A stretch of 64,000 nucleotides of DNA from Aureibaculum flavum (lineage in GTDB: Bacteria > Bacteroidota > Bacteroidia > Flavobacteriales > Flavobacteriaceae), in NCBI RefSeq assembly GCF_016406085.1, contig NZ_JAEHFJ010000009.1:62001-126000 (forward strand). The letters are read 5' to 3'. The translations under genes and the position numbers were made by a program. Under the pieces are notes generated by a model, which did not search any database, was not told the DNA's origin, and saw nothing but the letters and a program-made list of their open reading frames with translations. Every line of letters begins with the position of its first letter. Positions within the stretch are counted from its first letter, which is position 1. Positions 17,841-26,659 of the stretch are shown here, one piece after another.

Positions 17841-19238
17841 ATGAAAGCAATTCGAAAAACAACGATTTTATTTTGTTCATTAATTGTAATGGCTTTAAAT
17901 ATAGAAGCACAATCATATAAATTACCTGATTATACAACATTTACATTGTCTAACGGACTTACCGTTAATTTAATGGAGCAACATGACGTGCCTGTAATAA
18001 GTGTGTCAGTAATATTTCCTGGGGGAGCTATTTACGACAATAGCCAATCGGGTATTGCTTCGTTAACAGCCAATGCCCTAAAACATGGAACTAAAAATTA
18101 TACTAAAAGCAAATTAGATGAAGCGTTAGATTATGTTGGTGCAACGATCTCTACCTATTCAGGGAAAGAATATGCAGGCTTGTCATCAAAATTTGCAACC
18201 AAGGATGAGGAGTTGGTTTTAAATCTAATAAAGGAAATTTTAATTACACCCACTTTTGATGTTACTGAATTTGAAAAAGCAAAGGCAAGAACTTTAGTTT
18301 CTTTAACTCAAGAAAAGGAAAGTCCTCGTTCTGTAATAGGAGATTATAACAATAAATTAATATATGGTAATCATGTTTACAGTAATAAAATCAATGGATT
18401 AGAATCTACAGTGAGCCAATTAACGGTTAATGATGTGAAAGACTTTTACAAAACACATTATTTACCAAATAATGCGGCTATTAGTATTGTTGGAGATTTT
18501 TCTACAAAAGCAATGAAAAAAGCGATTTCGAAATTGTTTTCAAGTTGGAAAAAAGGTAAGTCCATTGAAAATTTAGCATCTCAACCAGTAGTTCCCTATA
18601 ACGAAGCTAACGTATTATTAGTAAATAAAGAGGATGCCAAGGAAACTACCTTCTACATTGGAGGTAAGGGAATTAGTAGAAACAACGCTGATTATATTGG
18701 TATTGATATCGTGAATACGCTTTTCGGAGGTAGATTTACTTCCATGTTAAATGATGAGTTGAGGGTAAATTCTGGTTTAACTTATGGAGCAGGTAGTCGA
18801 TTTAATTCGTATCGATATAATGGTACTTTTTACATCAGTACGTTTACAGCTCTTGAAACTACAGAACAGGCCATTGATAAAACGCTAGAAGTCTTACATA
18901 ATTTACATGAAAACGGATTGGATGAAAAGGGGTTGACTTCTGCTAAAAATTATGTAAAAGGACAATTCCCACCTGATTATGAGACTACAGGTCAGTTAGC
19001 AGGATTACTATCTGAAATGTTTTGGTTTGATTTTGACAAATCATTTATTAATGATTTTGAAAAAAATGTGGATGCCATAAACTTAACGAAAGCGAATGAA
19101 ATTATTAAAACCTATTTTCCAAAAGATAAATTACAATTTGTCCTAATAGGAAAAACTGAAGCCATTAAGGATATCGCCAAAAAATATGGAAAGGTAATTA
19201 ATGTGGAAATAAAAGAGGAAATTACTGGGGAGTATTAG
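17841..19238 (+). CDS. M16 family protein, non-catalytic partner
   Basis: Second M16 subunit, 465 aa with a signal peptide (hydrophobic LFCSLIVMALNIEAQ). The region where HxxEH should be reads SLTANALKHGTKNYTK, so the zinc site is missing. The C-terminal half retains the substrate-binding Arg/Tyr pair (LRVNSGLTYGAGSRFNSY, about residues 309-326), which is the hallmark of the inactive partner that completes the active site of its mate. Co-transcribed with the catalytic subunit. Convergent with the pentapeptide gene, with a long inverted repeat between them. Confidence 0.92.
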   Translation: MKAIRKTTILFCSLIVMALNIEAQSYKLPDYTTFTLSNGLTVNLMEQHDVPVISVSVIFPGGAIYDNSQSGIASLTANALKHGTKNYTKSKLDEALDYVGATISTYSGKEYAGLSSKFATKDEELVLNLIKEILITPTFDVTEFEKAKARTLVSLTQEKESPRSVIGDYNNKLIYGNHVYSNKINGLESTVSQLTVNDVKDFYKTHYLPNNAAISIVGDFSTKAMKKAISKLFSSWKKGKSIENLASQPVVPYNEANVLLVNKEDAKETTFYIGGKGISRNNADYIGIDIVNTLFGGRFTSMLNDELRVNSGLTYGAGSRFNSYRYNGTFYISTFTALETTEQAIDKTLEVLHNLHENGLDEKGLTSAKNYVKGQFPPDYETTGQLAGLLSEMFWFDFDKSFINDFEKNVDAINLTKANEIIKTYFPKDKLQFVLIGKTEAIKDIAKKYGKVINVEIKEEITGEY

Positions 19239-19255
19239 TCAGTATCTAAGAAAAT

Positions 19256-19320
19256 AAGGGTTATTATCTAAGTGAAATCATTTTAATTTATTTTTAAGTG
19301 ATATTTTTTTAATAACCCTT
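19256..19320. terminator. Long inverted repeat between convergent genes
   Basis: AAGGGTTATTA at 19256-19266 pairs perfectly with TAATAACCCTT at 19310-19320, with a 43-base AT-rich loop. It lies between the convergent M16 and pentapeptide genes, with the right arm inside the last codons of the latter. It may end transcription from both sides; the large loop makes this tentative. Confidence 0.35.
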
Positions 19321-19843
19321 CCAGTTGGTTGACTGAAAATTGCCCTCCTTTTATCTTGTTATTCTCAGGGTCAATACTAAAATTATAAGCGGTAGTAAAA
19401 TCAGCTTTCTCTAGGTTTGTGTTTTCAAAATTGGCATTTTCTAGGTTGCAATTCTTAAATTGAGCATTAGAAAGCTCAGCACCTGAAAAATCAACTTCTT
19501 TTAAACTACAATCTATAAAGTGTTGATTTTTTAATTTACGTTGGTAAAAAGAGGCAAAATCTAATTGACAATCGGTAAAGGATGCAATAAAAGTAAATTG
19601 GTTCGCACTGTCAAAAGGTAGTCCTAAAAGCTTACAATTGGTAAACTCAACTTCATTAAATATGGTTTCATAAATTTTAGCAGAGCTTAAGTCGCAATCT
19701 GCAAATGAGCAATCCACAAAGGAAATAGAGGAAAGGTCTGTATTTGAAAAGATACAATCTATAAAAGTACAATCTTCATACTCGTCTACAGGTAAAGGAC
19801 TTGTCGTGTAATTTTTTTTCTTAAAGGTTTGACTTTCAATCAT
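19283..19843 (-). CDS. Pentapeptide repeat protein
   Basis: Right-handed quadrilateral beta-helix protein of 186 aa. Tandem A(D/N)LXX-like units run from about residue 22 to 155, for example YEDCTFIDCIFSNTDLSSIS, VDFSGAELSNAQFKNCNLEN and ANFENTNLEKADFTTAY. The last 30 residues are non-repetitive. No signal peptide or membrane span. The family includes gyrase-protecting Qnr/MfpA-like proteins, but most members have no known role and nothing here singles out that function. Single gene, convergent with the M16 pair. Confidence 0.85.
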   Translation of the reverse strand: MIESQTFKKKNYTTSPLPVDEYEDCTFIDCIFSNTDLSSISFVDCSFADCDLSSAKIYETIFNEVEFTNCKLLGLPFDSANQFTFIASFTDCQLDFASFYQRKLKNQHFIDCSLKEVDFSGAELSNAQFKNCNLENANFENTNLEKADFTTAYNFSIDPENNKIKGGQFSVNQLEGLLKKYHLKIN

Positions 19844-19880
19844 TGTGAATTAAATATTACTCAAGGTCAAAATAAAAAAA

Positions 19881-19900
19881 TGCCACATGAACATGTGGCA
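19881..19900. terminator. Bidirectional rho-independent terminator
   Basis: TGCCACATG (19881-19889) pairs with CATGTGGCA (19892-19900), flanked by an A-run on the left and TTTT on the right. It sits 11 bp past the stop of the nitrilase fusion gene (minus strand) and upstream of the pentapeptide gene. Confidence 0.75.
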
Positions 19901-19911
19901 TTTTAACTGGA

Positions 19912-21432
19912 TTACTTTTTTCTCAACTCAAAAAGGTCTTTTCGTCTGTCCTTTAAGTTTTTAACACTTCCAAATTGGTGGAGTTCACGTAACAAATCAA
20001 TGTCTACGTCTGCTATTAAAATCATTTCGGAGTTTTGCGTTGCCTCTGCTTTTATTCCATTGGTTGGAAAAGCAAAATCACAAGGTGTAAATACCATTGA
20101 TTGAGCAAACTGGATATCCATATTATGCACCTTTGGTAAATTACCAACACTACCTGCAATGGCTACGTAACATTCGTTTTCAATAGCTCTGGCTTGAGCA
20201 CAATTACGCACCCTTGAATAGCCATTTTGTGTATCTGTTAAAAAAGGGACAAACAAAATGTCCATACCTTCATCTGCTAATAACCTACTTAACTCAGGAA
20301 ACTCTACATCGTAACAAATTAAGATACCTATTTTACCACAGTCGGTATCAAAAGTTTTTAATTGATTACCACCAACCATTCCCCAAACTTTTGCTTCATC
20401 GGGGGTAACATGTAATTTTTCATAACGTTCAACAGTACCATCTCTACGGCACAAATAACCTACGTTATAGAGTCTATCATCTCTCATTTCAGGTAAACTA
20501 CCAGAAATAATATTGATGTTATAAGAAATTGCTAGTGAAGAAAATTTTTGAACAATAGCTTCGGTATATCCTGCCAATTCTCTGATAGCATCAGGAGTGG
20601 GTAAGTGGTTGTTACCCGCCATTAACGGAGCATTAAAAAACTCAGGGAACAAAGCAAAATCTGATCTGTAACCAGATACGGCATCAATAAAGAATTCAGC
20701 TTGCTGCAATAGTTCGTCTAGATTTTTATAAGGACGCATTTGCCATTGAATCAGCCCAAGACGGACAATTTTTTTGACTATACTCGCTTTTTTTTGTTGT
20801 TTTTCAAAATAGATATTATCCCATTCTAATAAAACTGCATAAGCGTCAGAGGCTTTATCATCCTCTAAATAATTTTTTAAAATTTTTGTGGGATGGAAAT
20901 CATTTGAAATCTGAAAATTTAAAACAGGATCATGAATCTCTTTCCTCTTCACTTTATTTAAATACTCTTTTGGAGTTAATTCTTCCTTATATTTATGATA
21001 ATTTGGAATGCGACCACCAAAAGCAACCCCTCTTAAATTTAAACGTTCACAAAGCTCTTTTCGGTAATCATACAAGCGTCTACCTAAACGCATTCCTCTA
21101 AATTCAGGTTTTATAAAAACCTCAATACCATATAAAACATCGCCCTTCTTAGTATGCGTGCTAAAGGTATAGTTACCTGTAAGTTCTTTATAGGTGTTCT
21201 TTTCATCAAATTGAGCATAGTCAATAATAATTGATAATGCACAACCGGCAATTTGATTGTTAATTTTAATAACGACTTGCCCTTCAGGGAATAGTCTAAT
21301 TAAGGTATTTATTTGTGATTCTTTCCAATAGCTGTCTGGCATATTGGTGTAAGAAGCAATCATTACTTCTTTAAGTTCTTGATAGTCATCTAAACTTAAA
21401 TAGGTTAACTCAATGTTTTCTATATCTTGCAT
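19912..21432 (-). CDS. GNAT acetyltransferase / carbon-nitrogen hydrolase fusion
   Basis: Two-domain cytoplasmic protein, 506 aa. Residues about 1-210 are a GNAT N-acetyltransferase fold (GIEVFIKPEFRGMRLGRRLY carries the R/Q-x-x-G-x-G/A acetyl-CoA loop). Residues about 225-490 are a nitrilase-superfamily hydrolase with the full triad: Glu in LFPEFF (about 264), Lys in RYEKLHVTP (about 339) and Cys in GILICYDVEFPEL (about 373). The fused arrangement is a known, widely conserved architecture in bacteria. The natural amide substrate is unknown. Single gene on the minus strand with a strong terminator behind it. Confidence 0.92.
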   Translation of the reverse strand: MQDIENIELTYLSLDDYQELKEVMIASYTNMPDSYWKESQINTLIRLFPEGQVVIKINNQIAGCALSIIIDYAQFDEKNTYKELTGNYTFSTHTKKGDVLYGIEVFIKPEFRGMRLGRRLYDYRKELCERLNLRGVAFGGRIPNYHKYKEELTPKEYLNKVKRKEIHDPVLNFQISNDFHPTKILKNYLEDDKASDAYAVLLEWDNIYFEKQQKKASIVKKIVRLGLIQWQMRPYKNLDELLQQAEFFIDAVSGYRSDFALFPEFFNAPLMAGNNHLPTPDAIRELAGYTEAIVQKFSSLAISYNINIISGSLPEMRDDRLYNVGYLCRRDGTVERYEKLHVTPDEAKVWGMVGGNQLKTFDTDCGKIGILICYDVEFPELSRLLADEGMDILFVPFLTDTQNGYSRVRNCAQARAIENECYVAIAGSVGNLPKVHNMDIQFAQSMVFTPCDFAFPTNGIKAEATQNSEMILIADVDIDLLRELHQFGSVKNLKDRRKDLFELRKK

Positions 21433-21513
21433 AAACGAAGAATAAAAATTTAAGATAAAACAGTATTGATATTTTCGAGTTCCACTTTTTTTACGTGGAG
21501 TGACGAGTAATTT

Positions 21514-22653
21514 TTATTTTAAAATATTTCTGGCAATAACCAGTTTTTGAATTTCGGTAGTACCTTCACCAATAGTACATAATTTAGAATCTCTATAAAA
21601 TTTCTCTACAGGAAATTCTTTGGTATAACCATAACCACCATGAATTTGAACCGCTTCGTTCGCTACTTTAACACATACTTCAGAGGAATACATTTTTGCC
21701 ATGGCTCCAATTTTGGTAACACTTTTCCCCGTGTTTTTTAAATATGCAGCTTTGTGTAATAAGAGTTCAGAGGCTTCAATTTCTGTGGCCATATCTGCCA
21801 ATTTAAAAGAAATACCTTGAAACGAACTAATGGGTTTTCCAAATTGAACACGTTCCTTTGAGTATTTTAATGCGGCTTCGTAAGCACCTTTTGCAATACC
21901 TAGACTTAGTGCTCCGATAGAAATTCTACCACCATCAAGTACCTTCAATGCTTGGACAAAACCGTTACCTTCAATACCTAATAAGTTATCTTTATGAACA
22001 CGGCAATTATCAAAAATAAGTTCTGCTGTTTCAGAAGCTCTCATTCCCAATTTATCTTCTTTTTTACCAGAAGAAAAACCTTTTGTACCTTTTTCAATTA
22101 CAAAGGCAGACATGCCACGTGAATCTCCTTTTTCTCCTGTTCTAGCCATAATAACGGCAACATCTCCACTTATAGCATGGGTGATAAAGTTTTTTGCACC
22201 ATTAAGTACATAGTAATCACCATCTTTTACCGCTGTGGTATTCATACCGCCAGCATCAGAACCCGTATTGTGTTCTGTTAATCCCCAGGCACCAATCCAT
22301 TCAGCAGAAGCTAATTTTGGTAACCACTTTTTCTTTTGTTCTTCATTACCGAAGTAATTAATATGTCCTGTACATAATGAATTATGTGCAGCAATGGATA
22401 ATCCAATAGATGGATCAACTTTCGATATTTCTTCAATAATAGCGATGTATTCATGATAACCTAAACCTGAGCCACCATATTCTTCAGAAATGAAAACACC
22501 CATAAAACCTAGTTCACCAGCTTTTTTAAACAAGGAAACAGGAAATGTTTGTGCCTCATCCCATTCCATAATATGTGGACGAATATATTTTTCAGCAAAT
22601 TCTTTAGCCGCTTCGGCTATATGGTTTTGTTCTTCAGAATATTCAAAATTCAT
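21514..22653 (-). CDS. Acyl-CoA dehydrogenase
   Basis: FAD-dependent enzyme of fatty acid or branched-chain amino acid beta-oxidation, making the alpha,beta-enoyl-CoA. 379 aa is the usual length. Motifs: GLTEHNTGSDAGGM (flavin/substrate loop), NGAKNFITHA, VQIHGGYGYTKEFPVEKFYR and the C-terminal IGEGTTEIQKLVIARNIL; the catalytic Glu of the short/medium-chain class lies in that GEGTTE region (about 365). It is transcribed on the minus strand; its upstream region contains the relic tail of a helix-hairpin-helix gene, inside which the candidate promoter lies. Confidence 0.95.
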   Translation of the reverse strand: MNFEYSEEQNHIAEAAKEFAEKYIRPHIMEWDEAQTFPVSLFKKAGELGFMGVFISEEYGGSGLGYHEYIAIIEEISKVDPSIGLSIAAHNSLCTGHINYFGNEEQKKKWLPKLASAEWIGAWGLTEHNTGSDAGGMNTTAVKDGDYYVLNGAKNFITHAISGDVAVIMARTGEKGDSRGMSAFVIEKGTKGFSSGKKEDKLGMRASETAELIFDNCRVHKDNLLGIEGNGFVQALKVLDGGRISIGALSLGIAKGAYEAALKYSKERVQFGKPISSFQGISFKLADMATEIEASELLLHKAAYLKNTGKSVTKIGAMAKMYSSEVCVKVANEAVQIHGGYGYTKEFPVEKFYRDSKLCTIGEGTTEIQKLVIARNILK

Positions 22654-22730
22654 AGTAGTGTTTTAATTGTTTTTTCGTTTAAAGAAATTCTGTGAATTAA
22701 TCTAATAGATTAATAGTTAAAAATTACTAG

Positions 22731-22853
22731 CTAACGAGCCTCCAAATATAGTGCTATTCTATCAAATTTATCTATGGGAAAGTCTGGTATTTTTTTTAAC
22801 TGTTTTAACCTCTTAAAATTTGCTAAAAAGGCATTTGACGTTATAAGGTAACC
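22731..22853 (-). pseudogene. Relic of the 3' end of the helix-hairpin-helix gene
   Basis: Read on the minus strand this stretch encodes LKQLKKIPDFPIDKF followed by DRIALYLEAR and a TAG at 22731-22733. It matches the last residues of the intact helix-hairpin-helix protein at 23957-24874 (LEELKKIPDFPTDKF, DRIALYLEVK). At DNA level, 22747-22796 and 23973-24022 agree at 47 of 50 positions, including 26 identical bases in a row. Upstream of the match the relic frame is unrelated and closes at a stop near 22854, and there is no start codon. Direct observation; see findings for the interpretation. Confidence 0.85.
22743..22750 (-). promoter_or_regulatory. Candidate -7 element for the acyl-CoA dehydrogenase gene
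   Basis: Minus-strand TAtaTTTG, 90 bp upstream of the start codon at 22653 and inside the relic gene tail. In the intact copy of the tail the corresponding bases are different (CTAGGTATA against CCAAATATA on the plus strand), so the box is specific to this copy. Confidence 0.35.
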
Positions 22854-22872
22854 CTAAGTTTGGGAGAAATAA

Positions 22873-22912
22873 AAATCCCGATTTAGGTTTCGAAAAACCA
22901 AAAACGGGATTT
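22873..22912 (-). terminator. Rho-independent terminator of the 22951-23775 gene
   Basis: Arms AAATCCCG (22873-22880) and CGGGATTT (22905-22912), with an inner GGTTT/AAACC stem, followed on the minus strand by a T-rich run. It lies 39 bp beyond the stop of the hypothetical gene. Confidence 0.8.
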
Positions 22913-22950
22913 ATATAAAATTACCTTAAAAGTAATTAGATTTTTTAGGA

Positions 22951-23775
22951 TTAAGCAGTATATAATGATCCGTGCACAACTTTGTAATTATTGACATGAA
23001 ATTCATTTCTATCTTTAAAGGCGATAAATGGAAGTAAGCCGTCAGAAGGAACTGCTTTTCTTGGTAATTTTTCATTTTGACTATCAGAAAAACCAATAGT
23101 GGCTACTCTAATATCACTTGATGATACTTTCTTGTTTTCAAATTCCACATTATAAGCATCTAATAGTGTTTGATCAATTTTAAGGTCAAAGGTAGAATCA
23201 GGATCATCTAAATCTTTATGAAGTTGAATCATTTTCTCAGACAAGCCAGTTGGTAATTCTTCGGCATCTCTGAAATCATTTAGTAATTTACTTATTGTTT
23301 TTAAAAACAACGGATTGTTTTTGAACTCATTATTTTCAACCAGTGCACAGACTAACATGGCATAACCAATATCTTCATTTACTTCCCATAATTGTGGTGC
23401 ACATTGCACTACTGTGGATAGAATGACTTCACCTTCTTCTACATTTTTTTTCCATTTATCTTTTCCCATTAATGGGGCTGAAATACTTTTCTTAATTAAA
23501 TCTGAATCGGGGTTAAGTCGTTTATTCATAAAAGGGATTAGCCTACTAGCATTGGTCGCATTAGGTATTTTACTAATATCTATTGTAACATCTTCAAATC
23601 GTAAACGCTCTAAGAGTTGGTGTTTGTTTTCACCTTTTTCATATTTTTCTAAAAGTTCTTGTACATCATAACCTTTTGTTTCCATGTCTTTTAGCTGCTC
23701 ATATGTATAATCTTCAGTGTCAAATGCCGGAGTCATTCCTTTTAATAATTTTGAAAACATACCTTTTAATCCCAT
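22951..23775 (-). CDS. Hypothetical protein, 274 aa
   Basis: Not recognised. Soluble, acidic, no signal peptide and no membrane span; apart from an N-terminal MGLKGMFSKLLKGM amphipathic stretch the sequence is a mixed alpha/beta protein with a helical middle (about 110-190) and a C-terminal part with short strands (SDIRVATIGFSDSQN, LLPFIAFKDRNEFH). No catalytic motif stands out. It has its own terminator downstream. The gene is flanked by two near-identical 50-bp copies of the end of the neighbouring helix-hairpin-helix gene, so it sits on a segment that appears inserted or rearranged. Base composition looks like the surroundings. Confidence 0.8.
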   Translation of the reverse strand: MGLKGMFSKLLKGMTPAFDTEDYTYEQLKDMETKGYDVQELLEKYEKGENKHQLLERLRFEDVTIDISKIPNATNASRLIPFMNKRLNPDSDLIKKSISAPLMGKDKWKKNVEEGEVILSTVVQCAPQLWEVNEDIGYAMLVCALVENNEFKNNPLFLKTISKLLNDFRDAEELPTGLSEKMIQLHKDLDDPDSTFDLKIDQTLLDAYNVEFENKKVSSSDIRVATIGFSDSQNEKLPRKAVPSDGLLPFIAFKDRNEFHVNNYKVVHGSLYTA

Positions 23776-23956
23776 AATTTTTGTTTTTTAAGTTTTTATT
23801 ATTAACACGATTTACTGTTTTTTATTGTCTCGATGAATCTCTTAAATTCGGCTTTAAAATTATTGAAGTGCTTGAGTTTGTTTTAGTGTATAGAAGTTCA
23901 GTGATTACCAAGAAAATGGATTATTTTAGTGGTGTGAAAGTGTGACTTCAACCTAT

Positions 23957-24874
23957 TTATTTGACCTCTAGGTATAGTGCTATTCTATCAAATTTATCAG
24001 TGGGAAAGTCAGGTATTTTTTTGAGTTCTTCTAACAATTGAATCTCAGCAACTTCATCTCTATATTCAAATATTTTTTTGGTAAGTTCATAATCAATATA
24101 GACAATTGACAAAACCTCTTTAAAAGTTGCCGTATTTACATCTATTTTTGCGATTGATGGTTTTGACAGTACTTTGTATCTGAGCAACACCTTATCTGCA
24201 ACTTCCTTATCTAAGTAATAAACTTCGTAGAGCTGAGTGTTAAAAGAAAATCCACTTAATTTTTTACGATAGTCAATAATTCGTTTTGCTAATTTTTCAC
24301 CTATACCGCTAATTTTTCTTAGGTCTTCAGCTGTTACTGAGTTTAAATCGCTAATTACAATTGCTTTATTTTTATTTTCTGGTGTTGAATTATCAGCTGT
24401 ACTTGAAATAGCAGGCTCTTTTTTCTCCCAGTGGTTAGCGTTTTTTTTAGGATTTGTAATCCAATCTGGAAATTTAAAATAGGGTGCGATTACGCCCAGT
24501 AAACTGTCTGAAATTTTTGTTATTTCTTGAAATTGCTTGGTAGAATTCACAAATTTACCCGCTGATCGGTGTGCTAAAAGTCTGTCAATTTCGTTAGGAT
24601 TCATACCTAATTGATACCCTTTAGCATCGTTTAAATAACTGGGATTAAACGGATATATTTTCGGAATAGATTTGTTTTCTTTTTCGGCTATTTTAATTTC
24701 TTTAATAGAATCAATTTTATGTTGAATCTGAATGGTTTCCATAGTATCAATGGAATCCTTATTTTCAAATTTAGGGATAACAAAAAAATAAATAAGTTGA
24801 AGGGTAATAATAATTAATACCAAAAAGAAAATCCCATTCCGTTGGCTTTTGTTAAACCAGAAATGAGATTTCAT
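23957..24874 (-). CDS. Helix-hairpin-helix (ComEA-like) membrane-anchored protein
   Basis: 305-aa protein with one N-terminal membrane anchor (FFLVLIIITLQLIYFFVI, about residues 16-33) and an extracytoplasmic part. Two helix-hairpin-helix units: NSVTAEDLRKISGIGEKLAKR (here shown in part; about 175-200) and IDVNTATFKEVLSIVYID (about 243-260), the first with the GIGxxxA DNA-binding hairpin. ComEA proteins bind incoming DNA in the periplasm during natural transformation; a DNA-uptake role here is inferred only. The last 17 codons are duplicated at 22731-22796. Start chosen at the Met before the positively charged anchor. The AGCS symporter gene lies 20 bp upstream in the same direction. Confidence 0.85.
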   Translation of the reverse strand: MKSHFWFNKSQRNGIFFLVLIIITLQLIYFFVIPKFENKDSIDTMETIQIQHKIDSIKEIKIAEKENKSIPKIYPFNPSYLNDAKGYQLGMNPNEIDRLLAHRSAGKFVNSTKQFQEITKISDSLLGVIAPYFKFPDWITNPKKNANHWEKKEPAISSTADNSTPENKNKAIVISDLNSVTAEDLRKISGIGEKLAKRIIDYRKKLSGFSFNTQLYEVYYLDKEVADKVLLRYKVLSKPSIAKIDVNTATFKEVLSIVYIDYELTKKIFEYRDEVAEIQLLEELKKIPDFPTDKFDRIALYLEVK

Positions 24875-24894
24875 ATGATATTGTTTTTATACTA

Positions 24895-26490
24895 TTAACT
24901 TTCTTTTCTTGCCTTGATTGCTGCAAGGTATTTATTTAATTCTTGTTTTACTTTTGGAGCTAAAATTATTAGTCCGATCATATTTGGAACCATCATCGCA
25001 AATATCATTGCATCTGAAAATCCAATAACTGATCCTAAACTTGCAGCTGCACCGATTACCACAAAAATACAGAATAAAAGCTTGTAGGTATATTCCATTT
25101 TTTTTGATCTTCCGAAAAGATAAGCCCAACCTTGAAAGCCATAATATGACCATGATATCATGGTACTAAAAGCAAATAAGACAACGGCAATTGTCAATAC
25201 ATATGGAAACCATGAAATTGCAGATTCAAATGCACCCGACGTAAGTAAAATTGCTTGAGCATCGTTTAATGAGGCGTTTTCGGCGGTAACATTTCCTGTA
25301 ATAATTAGCACTAAAGCAGTCATGGTACACACAACTACAGTGTCGATAAAAGGCTCTAATAATGCAACCATACCTTCAGATGCTGCATATTTTGTTTTTA
25401 CAGCTGAATGAGCAATTGAAGCAGAACCAACACCAGCTTCATTTGAGAATGCAGCACGTCTAAATCCTTGTACTAAAACACCTACTGCACCACCAGCAAC
25501 ACCTTCAGGGCTAAAGGCACCATTAAATATTTGCATAAATGCGGCACCAATCATATCGTAATTAGCGATGATAACGAATAAAGAAGCTGTAACATAAATT
25601 ACAACCATAAAAGGAACAATTTTATCTGTAACCTTTGCTATTTTTTTAATACCACCTATAATTACAATTCCTACAAGAACAGCCATTACAAGTCCAAACA
25701 TCCATCCTCTGTCATGTAAAAAAGAGGCGTCACCACCAGTTATACTTTCTACCAATTGAAAAGCTTGATTTACTTGAAACATATTACCACCACCAAAAGA
25801 TCCGCCAATTACAAAAACGGCAAAAACTCCAGCCAATACTTTACCTAGGCCACCAAGACCTTTAGATTTGAGACCTTTAGTTAAATAATACATGGGGCCA
25901 CCATAAACGGTACCGTCTGCTTCTATATCTCTATATTTTACACCAAGTGTACATTCTACAAATTTTGAAGCCATCCCTAAAAGACCAGCAACAATCATCC
26001 AAAAGGTTGCACCAGCACCACCAATAGAAACGGCAATAGCTACGCCTGCAATATTACCTAAACCAACAGTCGCTGAAAGAGCAGCAGTTAACGCTTGAAA
26101 GTGAGAGACTTCTCCTTCATGTCCTTCAACTCTTATGGTATCAGGATTATCTTCTTCATCAGTAAATTCTAGTTTAGCCATTTCAACCTTATGATTTTTT
26201 CTCTCTTCAAGATCATCATATTTCCCTCTAACAATATTAATTGAAGTCCAAAAACCACGGAAACTTATAAGATTAAAATAAAAAGTAAAATAAGTAGCAC
26301 CAAGTATAAGTGGGAATAATACCCAATAGACTGAAATTTGATCAGTAAAAGGGATTTGATAAAAAATGAAATCAACAAACCAACCTGTAGCATTACCAAA
26401 AATGCGATCAATTTTCTCATCTACACCTTCTTGTGCAAAAATGGCAATTGGAGTTAACAAAAATATAAAGTTTAGTAGCTTTTTATTCAT
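24895..26490 (-). CDS. AGCS family sodium:alanine/glycine symporter
   Basis: Inner-membrane Na+-coupled amino acid transporter, 531 aa, about 11 membrane spans. Family signatures: ALTAALSATVGLGNIAGVAIA (TM near residue 135-155; written here within 20-residue limits as SATVGLGNIAGVA), GGPMYYLTKGLK, FRRAAFSNEAGVGSASIAHS and the C-terminal SWSYYGFQGWAYLFG. It carries an N-terminal signal-like segment ending IFAQEG and a loop of about 45 charged residues at 85-125 (DDLEERKNHKVEM), longer than in the Alteromonas-type symporters. Probably co-transcribed with the downstream helix-hairpin-helix gene. Confidence 0.93.
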   Translation of the reverse strand: MNKKLLNFIFLLTPIAIFAQEGVDEKIDRIFGNATGWFVDFIFYQIPFTDQISVYWVLFPLILGATYFTFYFNLISFRGFWTSINIVRGKYDDLEERKNHKVEMAKLEFTDEEDNPDTIRVEGHEGEVSHFQALTAALSATVGLGNIAGVAIAVSIGGAGATFWMIVAGLLGMASKFVECTLGVKYRDIEADGTVYGGPMYYLTKGLKSKGLGGLGKVLAGVFAVFVIGGSFGGGNMFQVNQAFQLVESITGGDASFLHDRGWMFGLVMAVLVGIVIIGGIKKIAKVTDKIVPFMVVIYVTASLFVIIANYDMIGAAFMQIFNGAFSPEGVAGGAVGVLVQGFRRAAFSNEAGVGSASIAHSAVKTKYAASEGMVALLEPFIDTVVVCTMTALVLIITGNVTAENASLNDAQAILLTSGAFESAISWFPYVLTIAVVLFAFSTMISWSYYGFQGWAYLFGRSKKMEYTYKLLFCIFVVIGAAASLGSVIGFSDAMIFAMMVPNMIGLIILAPKVKQELNKYLAAIKARKES

Positions 26491-26659
26491 AATAAATGGA
26501 GTTGATTTTTATAATTTAATCTGCAATATCTTAAAAAAAATGGAGTTAATGAAAGTTTTAAGAGTAAAAATTATTATTACTTCAACTGGTAACAATGTGA
26601 ATATGGAAAAAAGTTGTATATTATAGCATGAAATTTAAACTAAATGCCAAATCTAATTT

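Noticed and set aside
19283-19843. Quinolone-resistance (Qnr) label for the pentapeptide protein
   Set aside because: Only the generic repeat is visible; nothing specific to gyrase-protecting members.
26366-26626. Plus-strand 86-codon ORF between the AGCS symporter and CoA-binding genes
   Set aside because: First half is antisense to the symporter start; the remainder has no conserved look.
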